A stretch of 64,000 nt of DNA from Plantactinospora soyae (GCF_014874095.1 NZ_JADBEB010000001.1:992001-1056000), one strand, 5' to 3'; numbered from the stretch's first letter, positions 17,458-25,609 are shown. Notes: generated by a model not told the origin, from the sequence alone. Made by a program: numbers and translations.

Positions 17458-17475
17458 GTTGAGGCAATCTTGAGA
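17458..17475 (+). promoter_or_regulatory. Direct repeats upstream of the response regulator
   Basis: TTGAG occurs at 17459 and 17470, a period of 11 bp (GTTGAGGCAATCTTGAGA). OmpR/PhoB-type regulators bind direct repeats at this spacing. The site lies in the 212-bp region between the divergent M14 peptidase and the two-component genes, so it could serve either. Evidence is spacing only. Confidence 0.35.
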
Positions 17476-17549
17476 ATCCCGGCATTCGGTGTCGCGGGCT
17501 AATGCGGGATGATCGCAGTGCTGGTACTCCAGACGAGGAGCGGGCGGGT

Positions 17550-18206
17550 ATGCGCATCCTGTTGGTCGAGGACGACGCCCGGGTGGCCGGCGCGATGGCC
17601 TCCGCCCTGTCCCGGCGCGGGTACGACGTGGAGCGGGCCGCGACCGCCGCCGCCGCGCTCGCCGCCGCCCCGTGTGACCTGGTACTGCTCGACCTCACCC
17701 TGCCCGACGGCGACGGCGTGGAGGTGTGCCGGGCGCTGCGCCAGCGCAGTGCGCAGCTCGGCATCATCGCGGTCACCGCGCGCGGCGAGGAACGCGACCG
17801 GGTCCTGGGCCTGCGGATGGGCGCCGACGACTACGTGGTGAAGCCGTTCTCGATGGCCGAGTTGGAGGCCCGGATCGTCGCCGTGCTCCGTCGGGTCAGG
17901 GCCGGGGCGCCCCGGCCGGAAATCGTCGAGGTCGGCCCGATCTGGATCGACGTCGCGGCCCGACTCGTCACCGTGCACGGCCAGCCGGTGACGCTGACCC
18001 GCAAGGAGTTCGACATCCTGGTCTCGGTGGCCCGGCAACCGGGTTCGGTGGTGCCGCACGAGCGCATCGTCCTCGACGTCTGGCCGACCACCGGTGCGGC
18101 CCGGCACACCGTCGAGGTGCACGTCGGCTCGCTGCGCGGCAAACTCGGCGATCCCGACCTGGTGCAGACCGTGCGCGGCATCGGCTACCGGCTCCGGGCC
18201 GAGTAG
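17550..18206 (+). CDS. OmpR-family response regulator
   Basis: A 218-residue regulator with an N-terminal receiver: acidic pocket VEDD at residues 6-9, phosphoacceptor Asp48 in LVLLDLTLPDGDG, and the switch lysine Lys98 in VVKPFS. A C-terminal OmpR winged helix follows (LTRKEFDILVSVARQPGSVV, HVGSLRGKLGDPDLVQTVRGIGYRL). The ATG at 17550 has GGAG nine bases upstream. It precedes its histidine kinase by 12 bases and diverges from the M14 carboxypeptidase gene. Confidence 0.94.
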   Translation: MRILLVEDDARVAGAMASALSRRGYDVERAATAAAALAAAPCDLVLLDLTLPDGDGVEVCRALRQRSAQLGIIAVTARGEERDRVLGLRMGADDYVVKPFSMAELEARIVAVLRRVRAGAPRPEIVEVGPIWIDVAARLVTVHGQPVTLTRKEFDILVSVARQPGSVVPHERIVLDVWPTTGAARHTVEVHVGSLRGKLGDPDLVQTVRGIGYRLRAE

Positions 18207-18218
18207 ACCGGAGCCGAC

Positions 18219-19637
18219 GTGCGCCGCCGTTTGGTCTTCAGCTACTCGCTGCTCATGATCCTGGTCCTGCTGGCCCTGGAGACGCCACTGGCCATCACCC
18301 TCGCCAACCGGGAGACCGAGCGGATCAGGGCGGACCGGCTGGCCGACGCCAACCGGTTCGCGTCGCTGTCCGGCCCCGCGCTGCGCAGCGGTGCGGTCAG
18401 TGCGATCGACGACGAACTGCGGCGCTACCGGGAGCTGTACGGGATCACCGCAGCGGTGATCGACCGGGAACGGCGGTCGGTGGTCGCCACCGGCGGCCTG
18501 CACGTCGGCTCGGAGTTGACCGATCCGGCGGTCTTCGGTGCCCTGGCCGGCCGGCAGATGACGATTCCGGAGGTGATCTGGCCCTGGCAGGCCGACCCGC
18601 TGGTGGTGGCGGTGCCGGTGAACGACGGCGGCGAGGTGATCGGGGCGGTCGTCACGGTCTCGTCCACCAACCGGGTGCGCCGGAGCGTCACCGTTTGGTG
18701 GGCGGCCCTGGCCACGATCGGGCTGCTGGCCGTCTCCGCCGGGGTGATGACCGCGTTCCGGCTGGCCGGCTGGGTGCTGCGCCCGGTCACCGTACTCGAC
18801 GTGGTGACCCACGACATCGCCGCCGGAGACGGCCTGGCCCGGGTACCGACCCAGCAGGGGCCGCCCGAGCTGCGCCGGCTCGCCACCAGCTTCAACGAGA
18901 TGGCGGACGCGGTCGCCGACGCGCTGGAACGACAACGGGCGTTCGTCGCGCACGCCAGTCACCAGTTGCGTAACCCGTTGACCGCGCTGCGGCTGCGGGT
19001 CGAGGAGCTCGGCCCGAGCCTGACCGACGAGTACGGCCGCGACGAGCACAAACTGGCCCTGGAGGAGACCGACCGACTGGCCCAGGTACTCGACGGGTTG
19101 CTCACCCTGGCCCGCGCCGAACGGGCCCAGCACGCGATGGTGGTGGTGAACGCCGCCACGCTGGCCGCGTCCCGGGTCGCCGCCTGGCAACCGTTGGCCA
19201 ACCGGCACGGCATCGCGCTGCGGCTGCGGCCGGGCGACGGCGGCCCGGCGTACGCCCGCGCGGTCCGGACCGCCGTCGACCAGGTACTGGACGCGCTGAT
19301 CGACAACTCGGTCAAGTTCGGCCACTCCGGCGGACGGGTCGAGGTCTCGGTCCACCACCGGGACGACGGGGTGGTCGTCGAGGTCACCGACGACGGTCCC
19401 GGGATGACCGACGCACAGCTCGAACTGTCGACCGAACGGTTCTGGCGGGCGCCGGACACGCAGAACATCGACGGCGCCGGCCTCGGCCTGACCATCGTGG
19501 CGGTGCTCGTCGACGCCTCCGGCGGCCGGCTCACGATGCGGCAGGCCGAGCCGACCGGGCTCACCGCGCAGGTGTGGTTCCGGGCGGCCGAACCACCCGC
19601 CCCGGCCCGACCGGTGGAGGCACCCGGGCCCGCCTGA
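18219..19637 (+). CDS. Sensor histidine kinase
   Basis: A 472-residue membrane kinase. TM1 (residues 6-28) and TM2 (about 160-182) enclose an extracytoplasmic sensor of 130 residues. A HAMP segment and HisKA domain follow, with phosphoacceptor His248 in HASHQLRNPL. The ATPase domain has the N box (DALIDNSVKF), G1 (VTDDGPGM) and G2 (GAGLGLTIV). It starts with GTG at 18219 behind GGAG and partners the preceding regulator. Its stop lies only six bases from that of the convergent TAXI lipoprotein gene, a possible periplasmic ligand presenter. Confidence 0.93.
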   Translation: MRRRLVFSYSLLMILVLLALETPLAITLANRETERIRADRLADANRFASLSGPALRSGAVSAIDDELRRYRELYGITAAVIDRERRSVVATGGLHVGSELTDPAVFGALAGRQMTIPEVIWPWQADPLVVAVPVNDGGEVIGAVVTVSSTNRVRRSVTVWWAALATIGLLAVSAGVMTAFRLAGWVLRPVTVLDVVTHDIAAGDGLARVPTQQGPPELRRLATSFNEMADAVADALERQRAFVAHASHQLRNPLTALRLRVEELGPSLTDEYGRDEHKLALEETDRLAQVLDGLLTLARAERAQHAMVVVNAATLAASRVAAWQPLANRHGIALRLRPGDGGPAYARAVRTAVDQVLDALIDNSVKFGHSGGRVEVSVHHRDDGVVVEVTDDGPGMTDAQLELSTERFWRAPDTQNIDGAGLGLTIVAVLVDASGGRLTMRQAEPTGLTAQVWFRAAEPPAPARPVEAPGPA

Positions 19638-19643
19638 GCCGGC

Positions 19644-20654
19644 TCAGGGCTTGTGGGTCTGGTAGTACCGGGCCGCGCCGGGATGCAGGGCGAGCGGAGT
19701 CGTGGTGATCGCCGACTGCGCGTTCAGCCGGGCGGCGGCCGGGTGGGCGCCGCTGAGTTCGTCGCGGCGCTGCATCAGCAGTCGGGTCACGTCGTAGACC
19801 AGCTGCTCCGGCAACGCCGTGGCCACCACCAGGTAGTTCGGCACCGCCACCGTCGTCACCGGCTCCGTGCCGTACGCCGAGGTGGGAATGTCCCGGCCGA
19901 CGTACACCTCCCGGTACGACTTGCGCAGCGGCTCGACCCACTGGCCGAGGTCGACGAACTGGGCCGGGGTCTCGGCGGCGAAGTCCGCCACGGCCTTGAC
20001 CGGCAGGCCGCCGGAGAAGAAGAAGGCGTCGATCTTGCCAGCCCGCAGTGCCGCCACCGAGTCGTCGATGCCGAGCCAGAGCGTCTCGGCCAGCCCGTCG
20101 TCCACCTCGGCCACCTCGAGCAGCCGGTTGGCGGTAACCGCCGTACCCGAGCCCGGCGCCCCGATCGCCACCCGGCGACCTCGCAGGTCCTGGAGCTGGC
20201 GGACCGGCCCCTGCTTCCGGGTGACCAGGTGCAGGAGGTCGTCGTAGACCCGGGCGATGGCGCTCATTCCGCCGGCCGGGGCGCCGACGGGCAGGATGTC
20301 GGCCTGGGTGAAGCCCAGCTCGGCCCGGCCACTGGAGACCAGCGACACGTTCTCCGCCGACGCGGCGGTGACCACCACGCTCGCGGTGACGTCGGGCAGT
20401 TCCCGGTTGAGGATGCTGGCCAGGGACTGACCGACCGCGTAGTAGACCGCCGTCGCGCTGCCGGTGGCGATCCGCAGCCTGGTCGGATTCGCCACCGGAG
20501 ACGTGCAGGCGGTGATGATGGGCAGCGCGGTGGAAACCACGGCAACCGCGACGGCCAACGTGTGCAGCCGCCGCCCGGCCACTCCTCGGCCAGCGCGTCG
20601 GTGCGATCGTGCCCCGCCCACCCGACCACCACCCCGGCGAAGATCGACACTCAA
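19644..20654 (-). CDS. TAXI-family solute-binding lipoprotein
   Basis: A 336-residue substrate-binding protein of the TRAP-associated extracytoplasmic (TAXI) family: LRIATGSATAVYYAVGQSLA at the mature N-terminus, AENVSLVSSGRAELGFTQAD, and VAIGAPGSGTAVTANRLL. A lipobox (PIITAC) places the lipidated Cys at about residue 50 of the longest version. The annotated TTG at 20654 is weak; later GTGs are possible and only the signal part is affected. No TRAP permease gene is in the window, so it is an orphan binding protein. Being tail to tail with a sensor kinase, it may feed ligand to that kinase rather than to a transporter (inference). Confidence 0.85.
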   Translation of the reverse strand: MSVDLRRGGGRVGGARSHRRAGRGVAGRRLHTLAVAVAVVSTALPIITACTSPVANPTRLRIATGSATAVYYAVGQSLASILNRELPDVTASVVVTAASAENVSLVSSGRAELGFTQADILPVGAPAGGMSAIARVYDDLLHLVTRKQGPVRQLQDLRGRRVAIGAPGSGTAVTANRLLEVAEVDDGLAETLWLGIDDSVAALRAGKIDAFFFSGGLPVKAVADFAAETPAQFVDLGQWVEPLRKSYREVYVGRDIPTSAYGTEPVTTVAVPNYLVVATALPEQLVYDVTRLLMQRRDELSGAHPAAARLNAQSAITTTPLALHPGAARYYQTHKP

Positions 20655-20655
20655 C

Positions 20656-20756
20656 GCAAATTTTGCTCAAGCCTTCAACCGATGTCTACCGCCTGACGGC
20701 TGATACAGCCACCGTTGAAGTAGTTGGTTGTCGCGACTACGGGGGGCGACAGAAAA
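20656..20756. promoter_or_regulatory. Divergent promoter region of TAXI and WhiA-like genes
   Basis: This short intergenic region is lower in GC than its surroundings. It contains the palindrome GCAAATTTTGC (20656-20666), a CTTCAAC...GTTGAAG inverted repeat (20672 and 20714) and an 8-bp palindrome GTCGCGAC near 20731. I cannot assign promoters with confidence. Confidence 0.3.
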
Positions 20757-21407
20757 ATGATCTGGAGCACCGGGGCGTACGCATCGACGCGGCCGCCCGG
20801 CCGGCCGTCCGGCGGAACCAGCCTGCTGGACCGGGCCTCGCTGGCCGACGCCTTCGAGGCGGCGTGCCTGATCAGGTGCACCCGAGTGGAGAGCGTGCGG
20901 CAGCCGACCACCGTCCTGGCCGAGTTCAGCTCGGCGGCCGCCGCCGCTCGACTCGCCGAACTCCTGGCCCGACTCGGTACACCGGTCTTTCCGGAGCGGG
21001 TCACCGCCGGGGTCCGGCGCCGGTACGAACTGCACCGCCTGCACATCGCCCAGCCGGGCCAGCCCGCCGTGCTGACCGGCGGCTGGCGGCAGGGGCGTAC
21101 CGCCCTGCTCGATCCGGCCGCCGTCGGTGCGTCCGCGCCCCGGCACGCCCGCCGGCAGGCCCTGGCCGCCGCCGCGTGGCGGGCCGCACTGCTGGCCGCC
21201 GGCCGGCACGTCCGGACCAACATCCTCGGCGTACGGCTCTGCGACACCGAACTGGCCGCCGTGCTGGTCCGGAGCGCCCAACTGCTCGGCTCGGCGGCCT
21301 CGGTCGCACCGCGCTCGGGTTGCCTGCTGGTGACCGTGCCCGGTGGCCCGGACAAGGAACGCATCCTGCGGCACAGCAGCCGGCCGGTACCGGTGCCCGC
21401 GAGCTGA
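20757..21407 (+). CDS. WhiA-N-domain-like protein lacking the helix-turn-helix
   Basis: A 216-residue protein that I tentatively relate to the LAGLIDADG-like N-terminal part of the sporulation regulator WhiA. The order of segments is similar: a first repeat (AACLIRCTRVES...VLAEFSSAAAAARLAELLARLG), then TALLDP, AAWRAALLAAG (compare AAWRGAFLAHG in WhiA), and LGVRLCDTELAAVLVRSAQLLG. The acidic LAGLIDADG residues are missing and there is no C-terminal DNA-binding domain, whereas WhiA is about 330 residues. The ATG at 20757 has GGGGGGCG upstream. It diverges from the TAXI gene. The homology is by eye and could be wrong; otherwise it is a hypothetical protein. Confidence 0.4.
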   Translation: MIWSTGAYASTRPPGRPSGGTSLLDRASLADAFEAACLIRCTRVESVRQPTTVLAEFSSAAAAARLAELLARLGTPVFPERVTAGVRRRYELHRLHIAQPGQPAVLTGGWRQGRTALLDPAAVGASAPRHARRQALAAAAWRAALLAAGRHVRTNILGVRLCDTELAAVLVRSAQLLGSAASVAPRSGCLLVTVPGGPDKERILRHSSRPVPVPAS

Positions 21408-21416
21408 CGGCGCTCA

Positions 21417-21462
21417 GTCGGTCGGGTGCCGGTCAGTCGGGGTGCCGGTCGGTCGGGCGCCA
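21417..21462. repeat. Degenerate 15-16-bp tandem repeat over a stop codon
   Basis: Three successive units, GTCGGTCGGGTGCCG, GTCAGTCGGGGTGCCG and GTCGGTCGGGCGCCA, run from 21417 to 21462, and a fourth partial unit follows. They cover the 3' end and stop of the alkyltransferase-like gene (stop at 21433) and the gap to the convergent gene. Confidence 0.7.
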
Positions 21463-21753
21463 GTCGGCCGCCGCCATGTCGACCCCGGTGCCGCGCAGCG
21501 GAGTTCCCTCGGCTGTCAACCGGGTGCGTGCCTCGTTCTCGTGCCCCGGCGGCAGCCGGCCCGCCGAGTTGACCACCCGGTACCAGGGCACCGCGGCACC
21601 GTGCCGGGCCATGATCGAACCGACCAGTCGGGCCGACGCCCGGCCGGACCGGTCGGCCAGGTGGTCGGCGATCCCGCCGTACGACATGACCCGCCCCGGT
21701 GGGATGCGCTCGACCAGCGCGAGCACCTCTTCGACGTACTCCTCGGGTGTCAT
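21433..21753 (-). CDS. Alkyltransferase-like protein (MGMT family)
   Basis: A 106-residue DNA repair protein of the O6-alkylguanine alkyltransferase fold. It has RIPPGRVMSYGGIADHL (helix-turn-helix region) and the active-site segment reads VPWYRVVNSAGRL, where the reactive Cys of PCHRV is replaced by Trp. This marks alkyltransferase-like proteins, which bind O6-alkylguanine, flip and bend the DNA, and hand the lesion to nucleotide excision repair without transferring the alkyl group. The C-terminal residues (RPTDRHPD) come from a small tandem repeat. The ATG at 21753 lacks a strong ribosome binding site. Confidence 0.88.
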   Translation of the reverse strand: MTPEEYVEEVLALVERIPPGRVMSYGGIADHLADRSGRASARLVGSIMARHGAAVPWYRVVNSAGRLPPGHENEARTRLTAEGTPLRGTGVDMAAADWRPTDRHPD

Positions 21754-21822
21754 GAGCTGCCACGATATGGGAGCCGCCGGCCGGCACCCAGGTCGAGGGG
21801 GGCGGCCGAGCAGAATGGGCGG

Positions 21823-23013
21823 GTGCGGGAAGCAGTCAACGCAGCACGCCGGATCGTGGTGAAGGTCGGTTCGTCGTCCCTCACCACGGCCGCCGGTGGG
21901 CTGGACACGGAACGGGTCGACGCGCTGGCCGACGTACTCGCCGGCTGGCTGGCCGGTGGGACGACCGGTGCCGGGCCGACGGAGGCCGCCCCGCCACCGG
22001 CCGGGTCCGGTCGTCGCCGGGCGGCCCCGGCGGACCGCCGCGAGCTGGTGCTGGTGTCGTCCGGAGCGATCGCCGCCGGCCTGGCCCCGCTCGGGCTCCC
22101 CCGCCGACCCCGTGACCTGGCCACCCAGCAGGCGGCGGCCAGCGTCGGGCAGGGCCTGCTGATCGGGCGCTACTCGGCCGGCCTCGCCCGGCACGGCCGT
22201 ACGGTCGGCCAGGTGCTGCTGACCGTCGACGACGTCACCCGGCGGGCGCACTACCGCAACGCCTACCGCACGCTGCGGAAACTGCTCGACCTCGGTGCGG
22301 TGCCGATCGTCAACGAGAACGACACGGTGGCCACCGACGAGATCCGGTTCGGCGACAACGACCGGCTGGCCGCGCTGGTGGCCGCGCTGGTCCACGCCGA
22401 CCTGCTGGTGCTGCTCTCCGACGTCGACGCGCTCTACACCGGTGATCCGGCCCGGCCCGGCACGGTACGGATCGAGGACGTCCACGACGAGCGGGACCTC
22501 GCCCACGTCGCCATCGGTCGGACCGGCCGGGCCGGGGTCGGCACCGGAGGCATGGTCACCAAGGTCGAGGCGGCCCGGATCGCGACCGGCTTCGGCATCC
22601 CGGTGGTGCTGACCTCCGCGTCGCTGGCTCCGGAGGCGCTCGCCGGTATGGAGGTCGGCACCTTCTTCCATCGGGTCCGGCAACGGCCGACCGCCCGGCT
22701 GTTCTGGCTCGCCCACGCCACCTCGCCCCGGGGTCGGCTGCACCTCGACCCGGGCGCGGTGGCGGCCGTGGTGGGCCGGCGGAAGTCCCTGCTACCCGCC
22801 GGGATCACCGCCGTGGACGGCACGTTCACCGCCGGGGACCCGGTCGACCTGGTGGACGCCGCCGGCGCCGCGGTGGCCCGGGGGCTGGTCAACTACGACG
22901 CCGTGGAGCTGCCCGGCCTGCTCGGCCGGTCCACCTCGGAACTCGCCGCCGCGCTCGGCCCGGCGTACGAGCGCGAGGTCGTGCACCGCGACGACCTGGT
23001 GCTCCTTGTCTGA
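21823..23013 (+). CDS. proB: Glutamate 5-kinase
   Basis: A 396-residue enzyme that phosphorylates glutamate in the first step of proline synthesis. The amino-acid kinase domain shows IVVKVGSSSLT, LVLVSSGAIAAGL, VPIVNENDTVATDEIRFGDND, and VGTGGMVTKVEAA. A C-terminal PUA domain follows (GRRKSLLPAGITAV, GLVNYDAVELPGLLG). Residues 45-72 are a Gly/Ala/Pro/Arg-rich insertion between the first helix and LVLVSSG that is not usual in the family. The GTG at 21823 is the start in frame. The obg upstream and proA downstream common in actinobacteria are missing; the flanks are a repair protein and a hypothetical protein. Confidence 0.95.
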   Translation: MREAVNAARRIVVKVGSSSLTTAAGGLDTERVDALADVLAGWLAGGTTGAGPTEAAPPPAGSGRRRAAPADRRELVLVSSGAIAAGLAPLGLPRRPRDLATQQAAASVGQGLLIGRYSAGLARHGRTVGQVLLTVDDVTRRAHYRNAYRTLRKLLDLGAVPIVNENDTVATDEIRFGDNDRLAALVAALVHADLLVLLSDVDALYTGDPARPGTVRIEDVHDERDLAHVAIGRTGRAGVGTGGMVTKVEAARIATGFGIPVVLTSASLAPEALAGMEVGTFFHRVRQRPTARLFWLAHATSPRGRLHLDPGAVAAVVGRRKSLLPAGITAVDGTFTAGDPVDLVDAAGAAVARGLVNYDAVELPGLLGRSTSELAAALGPAYEREVVHRDDLVLLV

Positions 23014-23032
23014 GGAAGGGCCGGAGGAAGAG

Positions 23033-23401
23033 ATGACGCACATCTCCAGCAGTCCGGAGTTCGAGGCGGAGATCATCCTCAGCCACCGGGCCTCGCCCCG
23101 CAACCTGCAACTGGCCGGCGAGATGGTTGCCGCGTACGCCGCGTTGAACATCTGGTACGTCGAGGAGTTGTTGTTGCGCAAGGTACCCGGGAAGGAAAGA
23201 GACGCGATAACCGACCCGATCGTGGCCCTGGGGGACGACTGTAGGCGGGCCTGGGTCCGGTACCGGGACGGGGACGACAACTGGTGGAGCGAGGCATGCC
23301 GGGAGTTCACGGCGGCTCAACAGCGATACATTGCCGCGATATGGAGCGTCCTGCCTCCGGAATACCGTCCCCATCCTCCCGCCCGGCCGGAAGAGTCCTG
23401 A
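23033..23401 (+). CDS. Hypothetical protein
   Basis: A 122-residue soluble, acidic protein of unknown function with predicted helices throughout (NLQLAGEMVAAYAALNIWYV, WWSEACREFTAAQQRYIAAI). GGAGGAAG precedes the ATG at 23033. It follows proB by 19 bases and is probably cotranscribed. The last codons overlap one arm of a terminator-like hairpin. I recognise no domain. Confidence 0.6.
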   Translation: MTHISSSPEFEAEIILSHRASPRNLQLAGEMVAAYAALNIWYVEELLLRKVPGKERDAITDPIVALGDDCRRAWVRYRDGDDNWWSEACREFTAAQQRYIAAIWSVLPPEYRPHPPARPEES

Positions 23402-23417
23402 ACGGACGGGCGGGAGG
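23375..23417. terminator. Hairpin at the end of the proB unit
   Basis: CCTCCCGCCCG (23375-23385) pairs perfectly with CGGGCGGGAGG (23407-23417) across a 21-base loop. It overlaps the last codons of the upstream gene and lies before the convergent XRE gene, so it may act in both directions. Confidence 0.5.
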
Positions 23418-23432
23418 GCGACACGACGGCGG

Positions 23433-23675
23433 TCAGGCCGTGGCCCGCTCCGCCGCGCCGATCCGGGGGAAGGGTTGGGTGGAGAAGACCACCTCCACCG
23501 TCACCTCGAAGTACTCCGCGATCCGCAGCGCCAGGTGCAGGCTGGGGTTGTACTCGCCCCGCTCCAGGTAGCCGATCGTCTGGTAGTGCACCCCGAGCGC
23601 GTCGGCGAGATCCCGGCGGGAGATTCCGCGCTCCGCGCGCAGCACCGCGATGCGGTTGTAGATCGCCTCGCTCAT
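23433..23675 (-). CDS. XRE-family transcriptional regulator of the ABC-2 operon
   Basis: An 80-residue Cro/CI-type regulator made of a single helix-turn-helix (RIAVLRAERGISRRDLADAL, HYQTIGYLERGEYNPSLHLALRIAEYF), then FEVTVEVVFSTQPFP. This is the short YozG/transporter-linked XRE type. Its ATG overlaps the stop of the ABC-2 permease by one base, so it is the third gene of the exporter operon and translated with it. It likely represses the operon at the inverted repeat near 25533. Confidence 0.88.
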   Translation of the reverse strand: MSEAIYNRIAVLRAERGISRRDLADALGVHYQTIGYLERGEYNPSLHLALRIAEYFEVTVEVVFSTQPFPRIGAAERATA

Positions 23676-24526
23676 CAGGTGACCCTCTGCATCGCCTTCT
23701 CCTTGCGGGCGGCCACACTCGACCCGGACTCCCGGCGGGCCATCCGGCGCAACACGATCGGCGCCACCACCAGACCCACCACGGCCCAGGCGCCAAGTAC
23801 GCCGAACGTCTCCAGCTGCCGCCACGAGCCGCCGAGTTCCACCGCCGCCATCTCGTCCGGCAGCAGCGCCGAGCGCATCCCCAGGCCGAGCCAGTAGACC
23901 GGGAACGCCTGGCCGATCCACTGCAACCAGACCGGGAAGGTGGTCAGTGGATAGAAGATCCCGGAGGTGGCGACCAGGCCCATGATAGGCAGCGTGATCA
24001 CTCCGACGTTGCGCGGGTTGGCGAAGAGCGAGCCGAAGATCGCCCCGAGCGGCAGGCAGGCGACCAGCCCGAGTGCCAGTACCCAGAGCAGGGTCAGCCA
24101 GGCAGCGGGGCTGTCCAGCGCCAGCCCGTCGACCAGGAACACCCCCGAGAACAGCAGCACGGCGCTGCCGATCAGGCTCATGCCGGAGACCTGGACCACC
24201 TTGCCGACCAGGTAGCCGAGCATGCCGTTCGGGATCGCCTTGGCGCGTAGCAGGGTTCCGTCCTCGCGCTCGACGGTGAGCGTCATCATCATCGTCACCA
24301 GCGACCCGAACGCCAGCCCACCGCCGAGCACGCTGGGCAGCGTGCGTGCGCCGAGCGAGAATTCGGTGCCGGGCACCGTGGCGTCCCCCATGAAGAACAT
24401 GACGGCCAGGAAGGCCAGGTTCGGGAAGAGGTAGTTCCACAGGTCCTGGACGCTGGTCAGGGACTGCCGCACCTCGATCCCGCCGCGCTGGACGCCCGAC
24501 CGTACGGCCACCAGGGTCGGATTCAC
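23675..24526 (-). CDS. ABC-2 type exporter permease
   Basis: A 283-residue membrane protein with six predicted helices (NLAFLAVMFFMG, LGGGLAFGSLVTMMMTL, LIGSAVLLFSGVFLVDGLAL, LTLLWVLALGLVACLPLGAI, and two more) and the ABC-2 loop TVEREDGTLLRAKAIPNGML between TM2 and TM3. The GTG at 24526 overlaps the ATPase stop as GTGA. Together they form a DrrAB-like exporter, likely for a drug or lipid; the substrate is unknown. Confidence 0.88.
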   Translation of the reverse strand: MNPTLVAVRSGVQRGGIEVRQSLTSVQDLWNYLFPNLAFLAVMFFMGDATVPGTEFSLGARTLPSVLGGGLAFGSLVTMMMTLTVEREDGTLLRAKAIPNGMLGYLVGKVVQVSGMSLIGSAVLLFSGVFLVDGLALDSPAAWLTLLWVLALGLVACLPLGAIFGSLFANPRNVGVITLPIMGLVATSGIFYPLTTFPVWLQWIGQAFPVYWLGLGMRSALLPDEMAAVELGGSWRQLETFGVLGAWAVVGLVVAPIVLRRMARRESGSSVAARKEKAMQRVT

Positions 24527-25494
24527 CGGTTCGCCTCCTCGAACTCGCGGAGCGCGGCGGCGCCCTGGCCGGACTCGAACTCGCGTACCAGCGCCATGTA
24601 GGTGTCCTCCAGAGTGGCCCGCCGGACCTCCAGGTCGGCGATGCGGTCGCCGTGCTGCTGGAACAACTCCCGGACGTAGCGGGTGGCGTCGGTGGTCGCG
24701 TGCACGAAACGCTGGCCGTCCTGGCTCCACTTCACCTCGGCCTCCGACGACATCCGCCGGGCCAGTTGGTCGGCCGACCCGTCGGCGATGATCGACCCGC
24801 CGGCCAGGATCAGGATCCGGTCGGCCAGTTTCTCGGCCTCGTCCAGGTCGTGGGTGGTCAGCAGGATCGTGGTCTGCTCCAGGTCGGCCAGGCGGTGCAC
24901 CAGGTCGTGGAACTCGCGGCGGGCCTCCGGGTCGAACCCCGCCGTGGGCTCGTCGAGGAAGAGCAGTTCGGGTCGCCCGACGATGCCGATCGCGACGTCC
25001 AGGCGCCGTCGCTGCCCACCGGAGAGCTGGCCGACCCGCTTGTGCGCGTGCGGGGTCAGCCCCACCGCGTCCACCAGCTCGTCGACGTCCCAGGGCCGCC
25101 GGACCTGGTCGGTCGAGTACGGCGGGTAGTACGAGCCGAGGTGGGCGAGCAGTTCGCGTACCCGCCACTTGGCATGGTCCCGCCAGGACTGGAGCACGAC
25201 GCCCAGCCGCGCCCGCCAGCGCTCGTCACCGTGGGCCGGGTCCACGCCCAGCACGGTCACCTCGCCGGCCGAGCGCATCCGGAAGCCCTCCAGGATCTCG
25301 ATCGTCGTGGTCTTGCCCGCGCCGTTCGGACCCAGCAGCACCAGTACCTCGCCGGGACTGGCGGTGAAGGTCACCCCGGTCAGCACGTCCGTGCTGCCAT
25401 ATCGCATCCGCAGATCACGGACGTCCAACACGGGTCTTTCCACCAGCACCTCGGCCGGCTCAGGTGTTCGTCCAGGCTGCCCGACGATGGTCAT
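24523..25494 (-). CDS. ABC exporter ATP-binding protein
   Basis: A 323-residue ATPase of the DrrA/ABC-2 class. Walker A is LLGPNGAGKTTTIEIL, the signature is LSGGQRRRLDVAIGI, Walker B is LLFLDEPTAGFDP, and the H loop is LLTTHDLDEAEKLADRI. The C-terminal extension after residue 220 is usual for this class. GGGGAGGTG precedes the ATG. First gene of a coupled ATPase-permease-XRE operon with overlapping stops and starts. Confidence 0.93.
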   Translation of the reverse strand: MTIVGQPGRTPEPAEVLVERPVLDVRDLRMRYGSTDVLTGVTFTASPGEVLVLLGPNGAGKTTTIEILEGFRMRSAGEVTVLGVDPAHGDERWRARLGVVLQSWRDHAKWRVRELLAHLGSYYPPYSTDQVRRPWDVDELVDAVGLTPHAHKRVGQLSGGQRRRLDVAIGIVGRPELLFLDEPTAGFDPEARREFHDLVHRLADLEQTTILLTTHDLDEAEKLADRILILAGGSIIADGSADQLARRMSSEAEVKWSQDGQRFVHATTDATRYVRELFQQHGDRIADLEVRRATLEDTYMALVREFESGQGAAALREFEEANR

Positions 25495-25532
25495 AGAGCT
25501 ACACCTCCCCGTCTAACTCCTACGCGAGAAGA

Positions 25533-25546
25533 TAGTACATCTACTA
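25533..25546. promoter_or_regulatory. Candidate operator upstream of the ABC-2/XRE operon
   Basis: TAGTA and TACTA (25533-25537, 25542-25546) flank CATC in an AT-rich stretch about 40 bases upstream of the ATPase start. TACTAT on the minus strand could also be a -10 box. A repressor site here would suit the operon-encoded XRE protein; this is inferred from position and symmetry. Confidence 0.45.
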
Positions 25547-25609
25547 CATCCTGATCCAGCAAGAGATTACTTCGAGTCACTTCACGACGAAGATCCGGCC
25601 GGAAACGCG

